Below are positions 49,438-57,487 of a DNA stretch of 64,000 nucleotides, in pieces. The stretch spans positions 5,910,001-5,974,000 of the forward strand of contig OX345636.1 in assembly GCA_947044365.1 (NCBI GenBank), given 5' to 3'. Within the stretch, counting starts at the first letter, position 1; the number at the start of each line of letters is the position of its first letter. The notes under the pieces are model-generated. The model did not search any database, was not told the DNA's origin, and saw nothing but the letters and a program-made list of their open reading frames with translations. The translations under genes and the position numbers were made by a program. The DNA is from Petrosia ficiformis. Lineage: Eukaryota; Porifera; Demospongiae; Haplosclerida; Petrosiidae.

Positions 49438-52400
49438 CACCTGAGGCAATGGAAAAATGAAAAATGAGAGTTGCCTCAGGTGGGATTCAAACCCACGACA
49501 CTCTGTACTCCAGACAGATGTACATGTACACCGTATCTGACTTCATTAAGTTTATATACTATGATGGGAACTAGAATTTAAAAAGATGTACTTCTAAATA
49601 GTACATGTACTATAGTACCACATGTACATGTACATTGTACTGTAATCATAGTAATGTGTGAATCATATTTAAATTTGTATGATAGTACCAATGTGTAATA
49701 CTGTGTAGTGCATTTGAAGTACAGTGTACATGGGGTAATAGTATTAGTAATAGTAATATACAATCTCAATGGTGAGATAATAGTAATTGACCTAAGTACA
49801 TGTAATTTACAAATGCAGTAATTTTTTGGGTGAGAAAGGTGCAGACTTACTGATTCTGTTTTTGAGAAACCCATGAACATTAAATGCAATGGTCATTTTG
49901 TTTAAAACATGAAAGAATTTTAAAGAAACCTCAATACTACATGTATAAAGAACAATAAAAATATTTTACATTCTAGATCCGCCCATTTCAAGTCATGTGC
50001 TGTGCAGTGTAAGTGAAAGCTAGTTATTCCAAGTACATGTAGGTAAGTCAAGATACATGTAAGCAGTCACTTTTCAGAAAGTTGGGCGTCGGCCGTTATC
50101 TCCTCCGTCGATGTTAGACACAGTGGTTTAAAAATGGTACATGTAGGTAGGTACATCTGTACATGTACATGTAGTTATAATGTGATGTATGGAAGTTTCA
50201 AATAGTTACAAAATAATAAAAGCCTATAGCTACCTCAAATAAACGTCTATCTTGTTTTAACGCTGGGCCCAAACGTCCAGTACAGTTAATAAACGCCTAG
50301 GCATTTCTTTAAGCAAATACGGTATTATACAAAATAACATGCCAGTACAATTTTATTATTTTATGTGTTTTGTACACATAAAGTAAACCATCTGAAGTAA
50401 ACGTTTTCATTATTATATGACCATACAAACGAGCAATGACATATAATTATTCCATGTGTATAATCTTTTGGCATATTATATTTAGAGGAAACAATTATAG
50501 ACTTTGCACGTACATGTAGGCGAGGGTCCCATCCTGACGGCGCTTGTTATAATAGTAATAGTAGTAGTTAAGGCAGCTGTTAAACCATTGTAATATTAAA
50601 CTATGGAAACTCAGGTCATTATCATTATCTTACAAAGAACAGCAGAATACAAATACACTGACTGACCTGCTCTCCATTCTTGTGAACATAGTAGCTGGTC
50701 TCAATACTTTTCCACTTCTAGTACACGATTCCTGATAATTCTGAGCAGCTACTTGACCTAGTAGGGATTGTATGAGTTGTATATCTCCTGTTGATGTGTC
50801 GTTTAATATCCAATCATTACACAAATAACTGGAGAAGGGAGAGATATACAGCAACAGAAAAAAAAGAGAAAATTATACTGATTTGGGACATACATGTAGT
50901 CATGTACATGTACATGTATAATGTACAATGTACAATGTAGATATACACTTTATGTAGTTTTTTTCATTAGGTTTTCTTGAGTGTTTGGTACCACTTGATA
51001 TACGTACAGGTATACCAAGTGGTACCAAACTGAAGTGTATTTGAAGAATTTAATTAGTCTGACTGGAAAAATCAGTAAAATGTAATAATTGGTAAGAAAA
51101 AAGAACTACATGTACAATATCGGTACCATTCTTTACCAACACAGAAAGTATTTTCCCTCCTATACAAAGTTAAACAGAGCACTCTCTGCGAATTAATATC
51201 CATATACATGTATAAATGCATCGGTGCTTGATACCCTGTACATGTACATGTATCAATTATCGGGGCAAAATCCCATACTAGCAAGTTTTGACTGTAGTGT
51301 TGCTGTAGTTTGACAATATTAATGACCACTTATAGATATACGTACATATACATGTACATGTACATTGTAGGTTACTGGTTTTCTCAAATGTTTAGTATGT
51401 ACATGTACATGTAGCTGATTAACTAAAGTAATAATAGGCTTACTTGGCCATTTTTCATTTTAGTTATTTACATGTGTATATAGTACATGTATAACTAATA
51501 CTCATGGAGCAATAGACTTGTAATTTATTTAGTTAAGTGACATTCGTACGAAAATTACGCTAAAGTTGTGGTTATATACATGTAGTTAATATTAGTTGGG
51601 AGATCGGTTGGTTGTTGTTGGTACAATATTATCTGATAATTCTAACTAATACATATACATTTACTACATGTACATGTAATACATGTATCTAGTGTTAAAT
51701 TGTAAGTTGGGCATACCTTTGTTCTACATGGCTTTGAGTGAAGCTATAAAAAACAATAGTCCTACAACTACAATGGTCAGGCAATATTAGAGAGTACTAC
51801 CGTACTTTCTGTGTACATGTAGGGATGACTCAGGTACAGGCCAGGTTTTTTCGATTTTGAAGATTTCGATTCATTGAAAAGCATTAATTGTAAACGTCTT
51901 CAAAACTATTCTGCAGTGCCTTCATTACTCCCCAAAACGGTATTTTAAAAAACAGAAAGCTTACTGTTTAAGTAACAGGGATGATGATAATTTGGCATCC
52001 CTACGTCGCCTTGATTTATGTAACAAATTAGTAATTATTATATAATTATGACGATCTTTGAGATAATTGACAATTTGTAACAAGCAAACAGTGTCATAAC
52101 ACCAAGAGCTTTAATTGGAAGATAAAATCAATGGATTAATAATTAATTCATTTGCTTGCACTTGCTGACTTACAAGTACATGTACCTGCAGTGTCTCCTC
52201 AACGATAAATGCTAAGGATAGAGGACTACACAATGTTTGATTAACAATGTTCAGTTCAATGTTGTAAAAAATGTTTTCAGCATAAACTTTCAAGGATGGG
52301 GAAGCAAGATTAAAGGGTGGGGGAGTGCCATGGTACTACCCTTTGGGTGAACACCACTTACATGTACATGTACATGTACATATAATTACACTTCTTCACT

Positions 52401-55400
52401 AAACTACATGTAAGTATATATATTATGTAATGTAGTGCTCCCACAATATGGAACTGTACCATTAAATAAGTTAATAAGCAATAGTGCTACAGTACCATGA
52501 TAAGGAAATATTATGATATCATGACATGTAACAATGTAATATATATTTACTGTATTACTGTTATGGACACAATGATAGAAAAGATATCAATGAATTGAAC
52601 AAGGTCCAGGAATAAAATTTCCCTTCTATGATAAAATATATGTAATATCATGATACATGACAGATTAATATATCATGGAAGCACAATGGCGGCCTCATAC
52701 CTAGGGTCTTTTAGGATGGTGGAGGAAAAGAGCCTGGATTCAACATGCTAATTACATGTAACTTTTTAATTCCCCAAACTTCTGAGGTGACTGTGACACT
52801 ATCGTAATCTTTCCATTTCTGAAAATAGGTAGTATAATCAATAGTTTCAATACAGCACCTTGGATATCCTGATCTCATTCAAAATTCAAAAAAAGGAGCA
52901 GATCTTGTCCATTTGACACACCCTTTAGCGACCACATACTGTTTTACACATTATTTAGCATGTGTGCAAACAGTATAATCTATAATCCAGCCTGGGTAGC
53001 CTGGGTATGAGGCTATAGTGCTTCCATGATATAACTTGGGTATGAGGCTAGACAACAGTCTTGATATATCTCATTCAAAATTCAAAACCAGGAGCAGATC
53101 TTGTCCATTTTATAGCGTGAGTGCAAACAGTAGAATCCAGCCTCTTTTTCTCTGCCATCTTAGAGAGCTTAGGTATGAGGCTATAGTGCTTCCATGATAT
53201 ACATGTAACTTGGGTATGAGGCTAGGCAGCACTCTTGTCATATCTAACAAAAACAATTGACTTACCAATGAACATATTTTTGATTAACTTCTATAGCAAG
53301 TGGATGTTTTGTTGATGTGTAATGTTTCATAGCATGCCCTTCTGATGACCGACCACATGAGAAATGACTGCACGTCAAACAAGCCTAAATGTACATTGTA
53401 TATGTGATTGTGTGTGTATATATATAAATGTACATAGGTGATTGTGTGAGTGGAGTGTGTGTATGTATATATTTGTGTATGTATGTGTGCATATTGAAAT
53501 TGAAACTAATAATTAAATTTTCCCCATAATAAACTCAATAATGCTTTTTCCTGCTTGGGTTTCAGTTTTTTTAAGTTCAAAAGTTTGAGAGAATTGAAGA
53601 TAGCTCTAGAGACACAGGTTGATGAATATCTAGCCAATTAGTAATTAACATTCCTTCAGGCTTTAGCTATGATCTGATTGGCAGAACAAATTCACTGCAG
53701 TGGTCACGGAAAGTTGGTGGAAGTTACCAGACTGTTATTTTGGGCCCTCCCAAATACAGGCTGGCCAGCAAGACTAGCATAATTATAAATGTAAATGAGT
53801 AACATAATATATACATGTAAATGACTTAGTCTGGGTAGCCACATCCTTTGCTTGGAGGAGGAAGGGTCTGGTAACAGCAGCATGAACAAGTTGTGAAGTG
53901 TAGCAGGAATTATTGCTACATTGTTCTACACAAATAATTAGCCACAAAAATGCAAACGTAATAACCACCTTGAAAAATATGACTGAAAAGAAGTGTGAGA
54001 TCAAGTGTGCACAATATTCTTGTAGGATTATTGGTTACACAGCACTGAAAGAGGAGCAAAGATTAGTGATATGTACATGTATGAGAGTTCATGAGTGGCA
54101 TAGATGTTTTTGCTGTGTTACCAACCAACCAGGTATGGCAAAAGCATGTGTTTTGCCTGCCTGTCAAAAGCCTGACAAATTAAGAGACACTACTGACAGC
54201 ATTGCGGTTGTTGTGATGCCTCTCAATCTCGTTGCTATTATGGAGAGTATGGTAAAGCAATCCTGTCCACAAGCAATACAAACTCAGGCTATGCTTATTA
54301 GCGAGTCACACCCTTTTCTAGTAATTAAAAATTCCAGCTTTACAGTAATTAAATTCCATTTCCACAATTCGTTTGTCCTGCTGTTACCAGACCCTTCCTC
54401 CTCCAAGCGAAGGGTGTGGCCACACCAGACTATAAATTTGAGTAGCATAATTATACATACAAATGAGTAGCATAATTACACATATAAATAGTAGCATAAT
54501 TATACATACAAACGAGTAGCATAATTATACATATAAAATTGTAGCATAATTATACATGTAAATGAGTAGCATAATTATACATATAAATAGTAGCATAATT
54601 ATACATGTAAATGAGTAGCATAATTATACATATAAAATTAATAGTAGCATAATTATACATGTAAATGAGTAGCATAATTATACATATAAATAGTAGCATA
54701 ATTATACATGTAAATGAGTAGCATAATTATACATATAAAATTAATAGTAGCATAATTATACATGTAAATGAGTAGCATAATTATACATATAAATAGTAGC
54801 ATAATTATACATAATTATAAATAGTAGCATAATTATACATGTAGATAGTAGCATAATTATACATATAAATAGTAGCATAATTATACATGTAAATAGTAGC
54901 ATAATTATACATGTAGATAGTAGCATAATTATACATATAAATAGTAGCATAATTATACATGTAAATAGTAGCATAATTATACATGTAAATAGTAGCATAA
55001 TTATACATAATTATTATAAATGAGTAGCATAATTATACATATAAATAGTAGCATAATTATACATATAAATAGTAGCATAATTATACATGTAGATAGTAGC
55101 ATAATTATACATATAAATAGTAGCATAATTATACATGTAAATAGTAGCATAATTATACATGTAAATAGTAGCATAATTATACATAATTATTATAAATGAG
55201 TAGCATAATTATACATATAAATAGTAGCATAATTACACATATAAATAGTAGCATAATTATACATGTAAATGCATACATTTTAAAGTTGTGTGGGTGTTCC
55301 CATCATACAGTCATTGTTAACATTTACGTAAACAATGATATACTCACCCAAACACTATCTGTAGTTCCACAATCACTGCATGCCCAGTTACGAGGGTTCA

Positions 55401-55455
55401 GAAGGGCTGTGTGCTGGCACACCCTCATCTGTCGTACATGCGGACAACTCTCCAT
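22713..55455 (-). CDS. USP44/49: Ubiquitin carboxyl-terminal hydrolase of the USP44/USP49 type (whole gene, 15 exons found)
   Basis: Exons joined by GT/AG junctions and phase give a protein of roughly 690 residues or a little more, the usual length for USP44/USP49. An N-terminal ZnF-UBP domain has all twelve expected zinc ligands (C4, H6, C26, C29, C38, C41, C46, H53, H57, H63, C76, C79). The catalytic USP domain has a Cys box ([13 protein letters not shown]), the USP44/49-typical [12 protein letters not shown] and [13 protein letters not shown] segments, [24 protein letters not shown], a His box (GHYTAYCW) and an Asp box ([10 protein letters not shown]). The family removes ubiquitin, notably from histone H2B, and vertebrate USP44 acts in the mitotic checkpoint; nuclear action here is inference, supported by a basic end SSKRRKRI. 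One finger cysteine is replaced (YNKC where CxxC is usual). Exons 7-13 occur twice in the assembly. The exon 5 to 6 phase mismatch leaves one linker exon unfound. A head-to-head UAP1-like gene starts 2 kb upstream. Confidence 0.93.
23617..23836. repeat. Foldback element, ~50-bp arms
   Basis: The left arm has ACAAATGCTTACCTTCAAAC and ACTCGCT; the right arm has AGCGAGT and GTTTGAAGGTAAGCATTTGT. The arms are at 23617-23668 and 23783-23836. The short open frames here are shadows of this inverted repeat. Confidence 0.8.
23885..23970. repeat. Hairpin related to the one at 19.3 kb
   Basis: The stem ACGAGACAAGCAT / ATGCTTGTCGAGACC surrounds a tip with GGACGAGCAAAGTGAG. The same stem sequence recurs at 19320-19386. 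Confidence 0.7.
24233..24480 (-). CDS. USP44/49: USP44/49 exon 14 (His box)
   Basis: Acceptor CTTTTAATAG and donor GTGAGA. It encodes [16 protein letters not shown] through [14 protein letters not shown] and the His box [14 protein letters not shown]. Length 248 completes the R of KRFR at its start and leaves one base for exon 15. Confidence 0.95.
24547..24987. mobile_element. MITE rich in AATTACAATTA, TIR CAGGGATGTT
   Basis: CAGGGATGTTGTAATTA at the left and TAATTATAACATCCCTG at the right are inverted. The interior is low-complexity ATTACAATT. The eight flanking bases ATATATAC and ATATACAC differ at one position, consistent with an old 8-bp target duplication (hAT-like). It lies in the intron between exons 13 and 14. 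Confidence 0.75.
25825..25941. repeat. Hairpin element (copy A; copy B at 34984-35100)
   Basis: The arms AGCCCTGGTTGGAGGCAGT...and ACTGCCTCCAAACAGGGCT pair, as do GGGCATATAACA / TGTTATATGCCC and GAGATAATTG / CAATTATCTC. The tip is GACGAGGTCGTAGCCCGAG. The 100-codon frame at 25871-26173 starts in the tip and has no support. Confidence 0.85.
27019..27166 (-). CDS. USP44/49: USP44/49 exon 13, copy A
   Basis: Acceptor ATTTTTGTAG and donor GTATAC. It encodes [16 protein letters not shown], the zinc-ribbon pair CDHC, and [12 protein letters not shown]. Length 148 (2 + 144 + 2). It joins in phase to exon 14 on the same contig. Confidence 0.94.
28010..28210 (+). repeat. Dispersed repeat, inverted copy at 43990-44175
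   Basis: GATAAGCTCATATGGTGCAC, then TTGTCACTAACGGCATTAA and ACTAACCATTGTTGAG, reappear in reverse order and strand near 44 kb. Both lie in USP44/49 introns. Confidence 0.7.
28448..28521 (-). CDS. USP44/49: USP44/49 exon 12, copy A
   Basis: Acceptor TATTTTCAG and donor GTACAT. It encodes [18 protein letters not shown] and then IPCNLK, a variable insert in the catalytic domain. 74 bases, phase-consistent on both sides. Confidence 0.85.
28595..29355 (-). repeat. Diverged family B and associated repeats
   Basis: 28595-28990 is a diverged reverse copy of family B (CATTCCTATGATTGCTTATG and GGAAGTTACATCATTC). 29080-29190 matches 1400-1510 inverted. 29270-29355 (GGATAAACAGCACTAAATGC) recurs inverted at 59215-59375. 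The block is repeated in copy B. Confidence 0.6.
29621..29697 (-). CDS. USP44/49: USP44/49 exon 11, copy A
   Basis: Acceptor TATCAATAG and donor GTACAA. It encodes [15 protein letters not shown] and [10 protein letters not shown]. The family normally has a CxxC here; the first position is Tyr (YNKC). 77 bases. Confidence 0.93.
30342..30480 (-). CDS. USP44/49: USP44/49 exon 10, copy A
   Basis: Acceptor TTTCTCCAG preceded by a long (CT)n tract; donor GTACGT. It encodes [17 protein letters not shown] through [13 protein letters not shown], the segment after QEFLC in USP44/49. 139 bases. Confidence 0.92.
30486..30740 (+). repeat. (GA)n microsatellite complex next to exon 10 acceptor
   Basis: Interrupted GA repeats with GGGA and GACA variants. 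On the coding (minus) strand this is a CT tract leading directly into the exon 10 acceptor. The single base that distinguishes the two 9-kb copies is here (AGAGAAGAGAG in copy A). The SLSLSL and RERERE frames are artefacts of this repeat. Confidence 0.95.
30826..31905 (+). mobile_element. Family A repeat, intact-site copy (copy B at 39985-41065)
   Basis: It begins with a palindrome (AAACAAACCACTTCCATATA and TATATGGAAGTGGTTTGTTT) with a short loop. It continues TTCATCAATGAAGGTCAGTC and TGCCAGTTTTGTCACTCGCC and ends at the AGAGTACTACCGTACTCTCT palindrome. It lacks the hAT and family B insertions seen at 6.5-9.3 kb. Confidence 0.8.
32122..32164 (+). repeat. (CA)n tract at the exon 9 donor
   Basis: On the coding strand exon 9 ends TTTCTTTG and the intron begins GTGTGTGTGTGTTTGTGTG, so the donor GT is the first unit of the microsatellite. 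Confidence 0.9.
32165..32384 (-). CDS. USP44/49: USP44/49 exon 9, copy A
   Basis: Acceptor TGTATATAG; donor within (GT)n. It encodes [17 protein letters not shown], then [15 protein letters not shown] and [16 protein letters not shown]. These are the segments that identify the USP44/USP49 group. 220 bases (2 + 216 + 2). Confidence 0.95.
32824..32941 (-). CDS. USP44/49: USP44/49 exon 8, copy A (two possible donors)
   Basis: Acceptor TATTCATAG. It encodes [16 protein letters not shown] and [13 protein letters not shown]. One donor (GTTAGT, exon end 32824) adds GMVTSVSEE; another (GTATGG, end 32851) omits nine codons. Both leave one base, so either splice is in frame. Confidence 0.85.
33474..33621 (-). 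CDS. USP44/49: USP44/49 exon 7, copy A
   Basis: Acceptor TTCTCACACAG and donor GTAAGA. It encodes [15 protein letters not shown], a Ser-rich insert ([13 protein letters not shown]) and RQTTVECFQ. 148 bases. Confidence 0.9.
33951..33990. repeat. Perfect 40-bp hairpin in intron 6 (copy B at 43111-43150)
   Basis: TATAGGATGAATACTACT and AGTAGTATTCATCCTATA are perfect 18-bp complements around GTGA. Confidence 0.95.
34109..34308. other. Assembly gap, 200 N
   Basis: Exactly 200 unknown bases, a scaffolding default, between two copies of the same 9-kb sequence. Confidence 0.99.
36178..36325 (-). CDS. USP44/49: USP44/49 exon 13, copy B
   Basis: Identical to 27019-27166. If both copies were real, this exon would splice in phase to exon 7 of copy A. 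Confidence 0.9.
37607..37680 (-). CDS. USP44/49: USP44/49 exon 12, copy B
   Basis: Identical to 28448-28521, with the same junctions. Confidence 0.83.
38780..38856 (-). CDS. USP44/49: USP44/49 exon 11, copy B
   Basis: Identical to 29621-29697, including the Tyr in YNKC. Confidence 0.9.
39501..39639 (-). CDS. USP44/49: USP44/49 exon 10, copy B
   Basis: Identical to 30342-30480; its (CT)n acceptor tract is one base longer overall. Confidence 0.9.
41325..41544 (-). CDS. USP44/49: USP44/49 exon 9, copy B
   Basis: Identical to 32165-32384, with the donor in (GT)n. Confidence 0.93.
41984..42101 (-). CDS. USP44/49: USP44/49 exon 8, copy B
   Basis: Identical to 32824-32941; the shorter form would end at 42011. 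Confidence 0.85.
42634..42781 (-). CDS. USP44/49: USP44/49 exon 7, copy B
   Basis: Identical to 33474-33621. It completes the split Gly codon left by exon 6 (GG + T), giving LQALG then HLHFLRETF. Confidence 0.92.
43358..43700. repeat. 58-bp minisatellite containing the exon 6 splice donor
   Basis: Six units, each holding the minus-strand sequence CAGGCACTAGGGTTAGTTTA. The donor motif (plus-strand ACTAAC) begins at 43386, 43444, 43508, 43566, 43624 and 43682. Spacing is 58 with one 64-bp unit. The last unit is the genuine exon 6 end. Confidence 0.95.
43688..43848 (-). CDS. USP44/49: USP44/49 exon 6 (catalytic Cys box)
   Basis: Donor GTTAGT at 43682-43687. The frame reads [34 protein letters not shown] and [18 protein letters not shown] with the nucleophilic Cys. 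With acceptor TACTAATAG the exon starts in phase 0, but exon 5 ends with two spare bases. Either a linker exon of length 3n+1 between 43.85 and 48.62 kb is missing, or a weaker internal acceptor (ACCTCAAG, starting at TTACCAG) is used, which fits the phase directly. A lysine-rich minus-strand stretch at 45725-45799 ([16 protein letters not shown]) resembles the linker, but its splice phases do not fit. Confidence 0.93.
43990..44175 (-). repeat. Dispersed repeat, inverted copy of 28010-28210
   Basis: CTCAACAATGGTTAGTGTGT and GTGCACCATATGAGCTTATC are the reverse of the intronic block near 28.1 kb. Confidence 0.7.
44275..44960 (+). repeat. ~300-bp tandem repeat, 2 full units and a partial third
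   Basis: TTCAACTATACTCTGTC, ACTACTGTAGTGCAGAAATG and TGACAGTAATTGACAGTTAC recur at about 300-bp spacing. The third, partial unit leads directly into the nested gene at 45012. Confidence 0.75.
45012..45368 (+). CDS. Intronless gene of unknown function nested in a USP44/49 intron
   Basis: A 118-codon frame from ATG at 45012 to TAA. The first ~45 residues are acidic and hydrophilic ([20 protein letters not shown], later [15 protein letters not shown]), so probably disordered. The second half is more ordered-looking: [20 protein letters not shown], ending with [19 protein letters not shown]. There is no signal peptide or membrane segment. AATAAA lies at 45384-45389. The frame is open upstream to 44922, but the ATG before SDTEKK begins the typical composition. 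It is on the opposite strand to USP44/49, between exons 5 and 6. I do not recognise the family. It could be a young gene or a retrocopy; codon composition and the neat stop followed by a poly(A) signal support a real gene. Confidence 0.6.
   Translation: MSDTEKKDADSDSTPDKPVPEDEGSPKAEKQSEDDSGGSVDGLYQTTAVPSRRKKDYVFTKLGDEYSKRYSLESNEGPAKLVLKEDDLQYISIPKMEGEYRIIKTSSGKYFIQTPAIY
45595..45680 (+). repeat. Diverged fragment of family A left arm
   Basis: GGCATGTAGGGATGTCAAAA, then CCAAAAAGAGCAC and AACAAAATTAAAC, follow the order of the family A arm at 6590-6660. Confidence 0.55.
46941..47223. mobile_element. MITE with AGGGCTGGG ends
   Basis: TTAGGGCTGGGA at the left and CCCAGCCCTA at the right are inverted. 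The interior is rich in ATTAATCGATT and contains TTGATCATCAAATGGGAGGA. A diverged copy lies at 57120-57410. Confidence 0.75.
47634..48087. mobile_element. MITE with GCAACTTTAGAGT / ACTCTAAAGTTGC ends
   Basis: AAGCAACTTTAGAGTCGGC at the left and GCCCACTCTAAAGTTGCTT at the right are inverted. A second inverted pair, GCCAACTACAAAGTTGCC and GGCAACTTTGTAGTTGGC, lies just inside. It is non-coding. Confidence 0.8.
48621..48659 (-). CDS. USP44/49: USP44/49 exon 5
   Basis: A 39-base exon: acceptor CTTTCAAAG, donor GTATAT, encoding [12 protein letters not shown] plus two bases. It aligns with the conserved helix after the ZnF-UBP linker in USP44/49. The exit phase conflicts with exon 6 as drawn. Confidence 0.8.
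48756..49090 (+). repeat. Tandem repeat with AAGACAGGTCTCAAACCAGT core
   Basis: About four to five units, each containing GACAGGTCTCAGACCAGTGT and ACAGACAGA, with spacing roughly 60-90 bp. They lie between exons 4 and 5. Frames reading [10 protein letters not shown] are repeat shadows. Confidence 0.8.
49158..49217 (-). CDS. USP44/49: USP44/49 exon 4
   Basis: A 60-base exon: acceptor CTATTCCAG, donor GTTAGT, encoding [19 protein letters not shown]. The YTALFHW motif matches YTALWH in the vertebrate proteins. Confidence 0.85.
49405..49540 (-). mobile_element. Possible tRNA-derived SINE remnant with (CTTT)n tail
   Basis: On the minus strand GTCGTGGGTTTGAATCCCAC is a good B-box and T-arm, followed by CCTGAGGCAACTC, a hairpin and a (CTTT)n tract. 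A clear A-box was not found. Confidence 0.4.
50667..50828 (-). CDS. USP44/49: USP44/49 exon 3 (end of ZnF-UBP)
   Basis: Acceptor CTTCTCCAG and donor GTCAGT. It encodes [18 protein letters not shown], whose split C and following C complete the zinc ligands, then [18 protein letters not shown] and [13 protein letters not shown]. 162 bases. Confidence 0.92.
50983..51030. repeat. Hairpin in intron 2
   Basis: GTTTGGTACCACTTG and CAAGTGGTACCAAAC are perfect 15-bp complements, extended by ATATAC / GTATAC with one bulge. Confidence 0.9.
51031..52854. other. Intron 2 interior
   Basis: Many TACATG runs. A family A end palindrome fragment (GAGAGTACTACCGTACTTTC) lies at 51790. No exon seen. Confidence 0.5.
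52855..53240 (+). repeat. Two-unit ~190-bp tandem duplication beside exon 2
   Basis: CTCATTCAAAATTCAAAA, then GGAGCAGATCTTGTCCATTT and GCTATAGTGCTTCCATGATA, occur twice in the same order. Confidence 0.75.
53266..53384 (-). CDS. USP44/49: USP44/49 exon 2 (ZnF-UBP)
   Basis: Acceptor GTACATTTAG and donor GTAAGT. It encodes [20 protein letters not shown] and [19 protein letters not shown], with seven zinc ligands. 119 bases, leaving two bases that become Cys with exon 3. Confidence 0.93.
53775..55275. repeat. AGTAGCATAATTATACATR minisatellite in intron 1
   Basis: Units of about 22-25 bp (AGTAGCATAATTATACATGT plus AAAT or AAATG) fill 54440-55275, with two diverged units at 53775-53822. The array is split by the inverted-repeat element at 53827-54432. 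Confidence 0.9.
53827..54432. mobile_element. 600-bp inverted-repeat element inserted in the minisatellite
   Basis: TAGTCTGG, then CTTGGAGGAGGAAGGGTCTG and GTAACAGCAG, at the left are mirrored by CTGCTGTTAC, CAGACCCTTCCTCCTCCAAG and CCAGACTA at the right. It contains a 185-codon plus-strand frame (53913-54470) with no family resemblance, which I do not call a gene. Confidence 0.8.
55348..55455 (-). CDS. USP44/49: USP44/49 exon 1 (start, first half of ZnF-UBP)
   Basis: ATG at 55453-55455 opens [20 protein letters not shown], then [14 protein letters not shown], up to the consensus donor GTGAGT. 36 whole codons. The C-x-H at the start and the CxxC are the first zinc ligands of the domain. Confidence 0.93.
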
Positions 55456-57487
55456 AACTGATAAACAATTGATAAGATAAAAGTCAGAGTATCGTACCAC
55501 GCCCACTTTATGATACACGTACGGAACTTACGGCAAAGACTGTGATCTGTGTAAAGATACATAGTTATATACTGCTTCATTATTTTAATCTGTCGATGGA
55601 GATATCAGAATACATTTATCAGTCATTATACTTACCTGACTAATATAATTTACGTTTGAACTTTAAATATGGGGGAATTCCCTCATAACGTAACGTAATT
55701 ATGGGTGTGGCAAATAAATTATTGTATTTGTACTTGTGAAGCACGGTAATCACTACGAAGACTGTTTCTCACGTCTAACGTATTGAATCACTAGAGTGAG
55801 TGTGTATTGTTTCATTGTGTATACATGATTTAGCTCAGACTGTAAAACAAGTACCTCAGTTCACGCAATAGTGAGAACCTGCTGTACTGTGTCAGTTGAG
55901 TGGGCTAAGACGCCCTGCTCACTTGCAATTAAACTGCCGGAAACAGATAACCGGAAATTAAATACTGTGTTTTAAAAACGTGATTAAATCAATTTAAATG
56001 GGTGTTACTCACTACTGTTTATTCAACTATAAACAGAACCTATGCACGTGTATTTAATGAGATAGATAGGGCGAGATTGGCTATCCTTATATTCCACAGT
56101 ATCCTATTGCGAGTCAATTTATCCCTTTTCTTTACCCGCGGACTCCGACCCCGAAGTGAGTGTGTATGTTGTAAGTAACTTTACATGGGAGGAATTGACT
56201 ATTTGGTTGTTGATATAATATTATTATTGTTCGTTAAGTTTGTAGAATTTGTTAAATACGTACCTTCCGTGAAAAAATGTATAATTTGCACATGTATCAA
56301 TAGCTGATTATAGTTGTGGGCAATAATGTCAGACTAATTACTATAGTTCATGTTTATTAGTACATGTAAGTTTTAAAATGTCAAACAGAACTGCGTAGTG
56401 ATGCACTGGTAACAGATATTAGCAATACCCCGATAATTATTACTTTAGATACATGTTACCGATATCAATCCAATATTATTTGTATCAGCCTTCTGGTTTC
56501 TGCTTCTTTCAATAAAAGTTGTTGTCTGACAAGCCAAACCCTTGCAGAGGGGCGGAGGGTCTGGATACCACATATTCACTGGTTGTGGAGATGGAATGTA
56601 ATAATTAAAAGTTTGCAGTACACACGAGAGAAAACGTTGTCATTTCAAAATAATTACAATATTTAAAATTGTTATAAGAAATAGAGAATACTTAATCTTT
56701 GGTTATGGCTGTAACAGGAATAATCACAGCAACAATAGAATCTTTCCTACCTGGCACACTGTCAAAGGGAAATGGCAAACAAGCATAACAATGATTTGAC
56801 AAATAAATGTAATAATATGAAATGGCCATCACTGACCAAGTTGATGGATCACAGGATTTTTTCTATTATTTTTAAAGAGTACAGTATTCCTTGAAAAATG
56901 TAATCTACTGTCAAATGCCCCATTGTTTTTAATTACATGTATTTTGGATTAGCGACAGGTGAATTTATTGTTTTAAACACATTAAACATCTCATAAATAT
57001 CAATTAAGCAACAATTTCCTCATCACTTTTACCACATGCACACCTACAGTGCATGTAAGTTAATGTAAATAAGTAGTTATAGAATTGCTAATTTGTATGT
57101 GTTAGGATACTCATTAACTGCTAATCTACCAATTAATTAATTAATCATCCAAGCACTAATCAATTAATCAATTGACATTCAAAATTCTTCTGATTATCAA
57201 TTGTGACTAATTATTGTAAAATACATACTTTTCAAGCATGCGACAGCAAATAATGTACAATATGTACATGTAAGTGACAGGAAGTCTTTTTGTCATCAAA
57301 TGAGAGGAAGTTTCTGCATTAATTGACTTAATTGACATTAGATTTTAATCAATTATCAATTTAAAGTTAGTGATAATCGATTTCAGAATCTCAGCTCATT
57401 CCCAGCCCTACCCAAGGTGCTTTATTATCAATTATATACTACATCTTATTGAATTCTTACATACATGTAGATTTCCTCATCATCAAT
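55456..57487. promoter_or_regulatory. Shared upstream region between divergent USP44/49 and UAP1-like genes
   Basis: About 2 kb between the two start codons. It is less repeat-rich than the introns in its first kilobase and contains no recognisable exon. It must hold both promoters, but I cannot assign start sites. The right part (57120-57410) is a diverged copy of the AGGGCTGGG MITE. Confidence 0.5.
57120..57410. mobile_element. Diverged copy of the AGGGCTGGG MITE
   Basis: It shares ACATTCAAAATTCTTCTGAT-like, TTTTCAAGCATG, GATAATCGATTTCAGAATC and TTCCCAGCCCTA segments with 46941-47223. It ends about 75 bp before the UAP1-like start. Confidence 0.75.

Larger units (their letters stand above)
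23400..53260. repeat. Region of dense self-complementary TACATG motifs
   Basis: Short runs such as TACATGTACATGTA occur again and again through the introns of the USP44/49 gene. They are much rarer in 1-19 kb and in 56-64 kb. The unit equals its own reverse complement when repeated, so both strands read the same. The exons are free of long runs. Confidence 0.75.

Noticed and set aside
49405..49540. Functional tRNA gene
   Set aside because: Only a B-box/T-arm is present; no acceptor stem, D-arm or anticodon stem can be drawn, so at most a SINE remnant.
53913..54470. 185-codon frame in an inverted-repeat element
   Set aside because: The end of the frame is the inverted repeat itself, composition is not protein-like, and no domain is recognised.
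54756..55008. Frames reading [11 protein letters not shown] and MYNYATIYM
   Set aside because: Shadow of the AGTAGCATAATTATACAT minisatellite; the membrane-like look is a composition effect.
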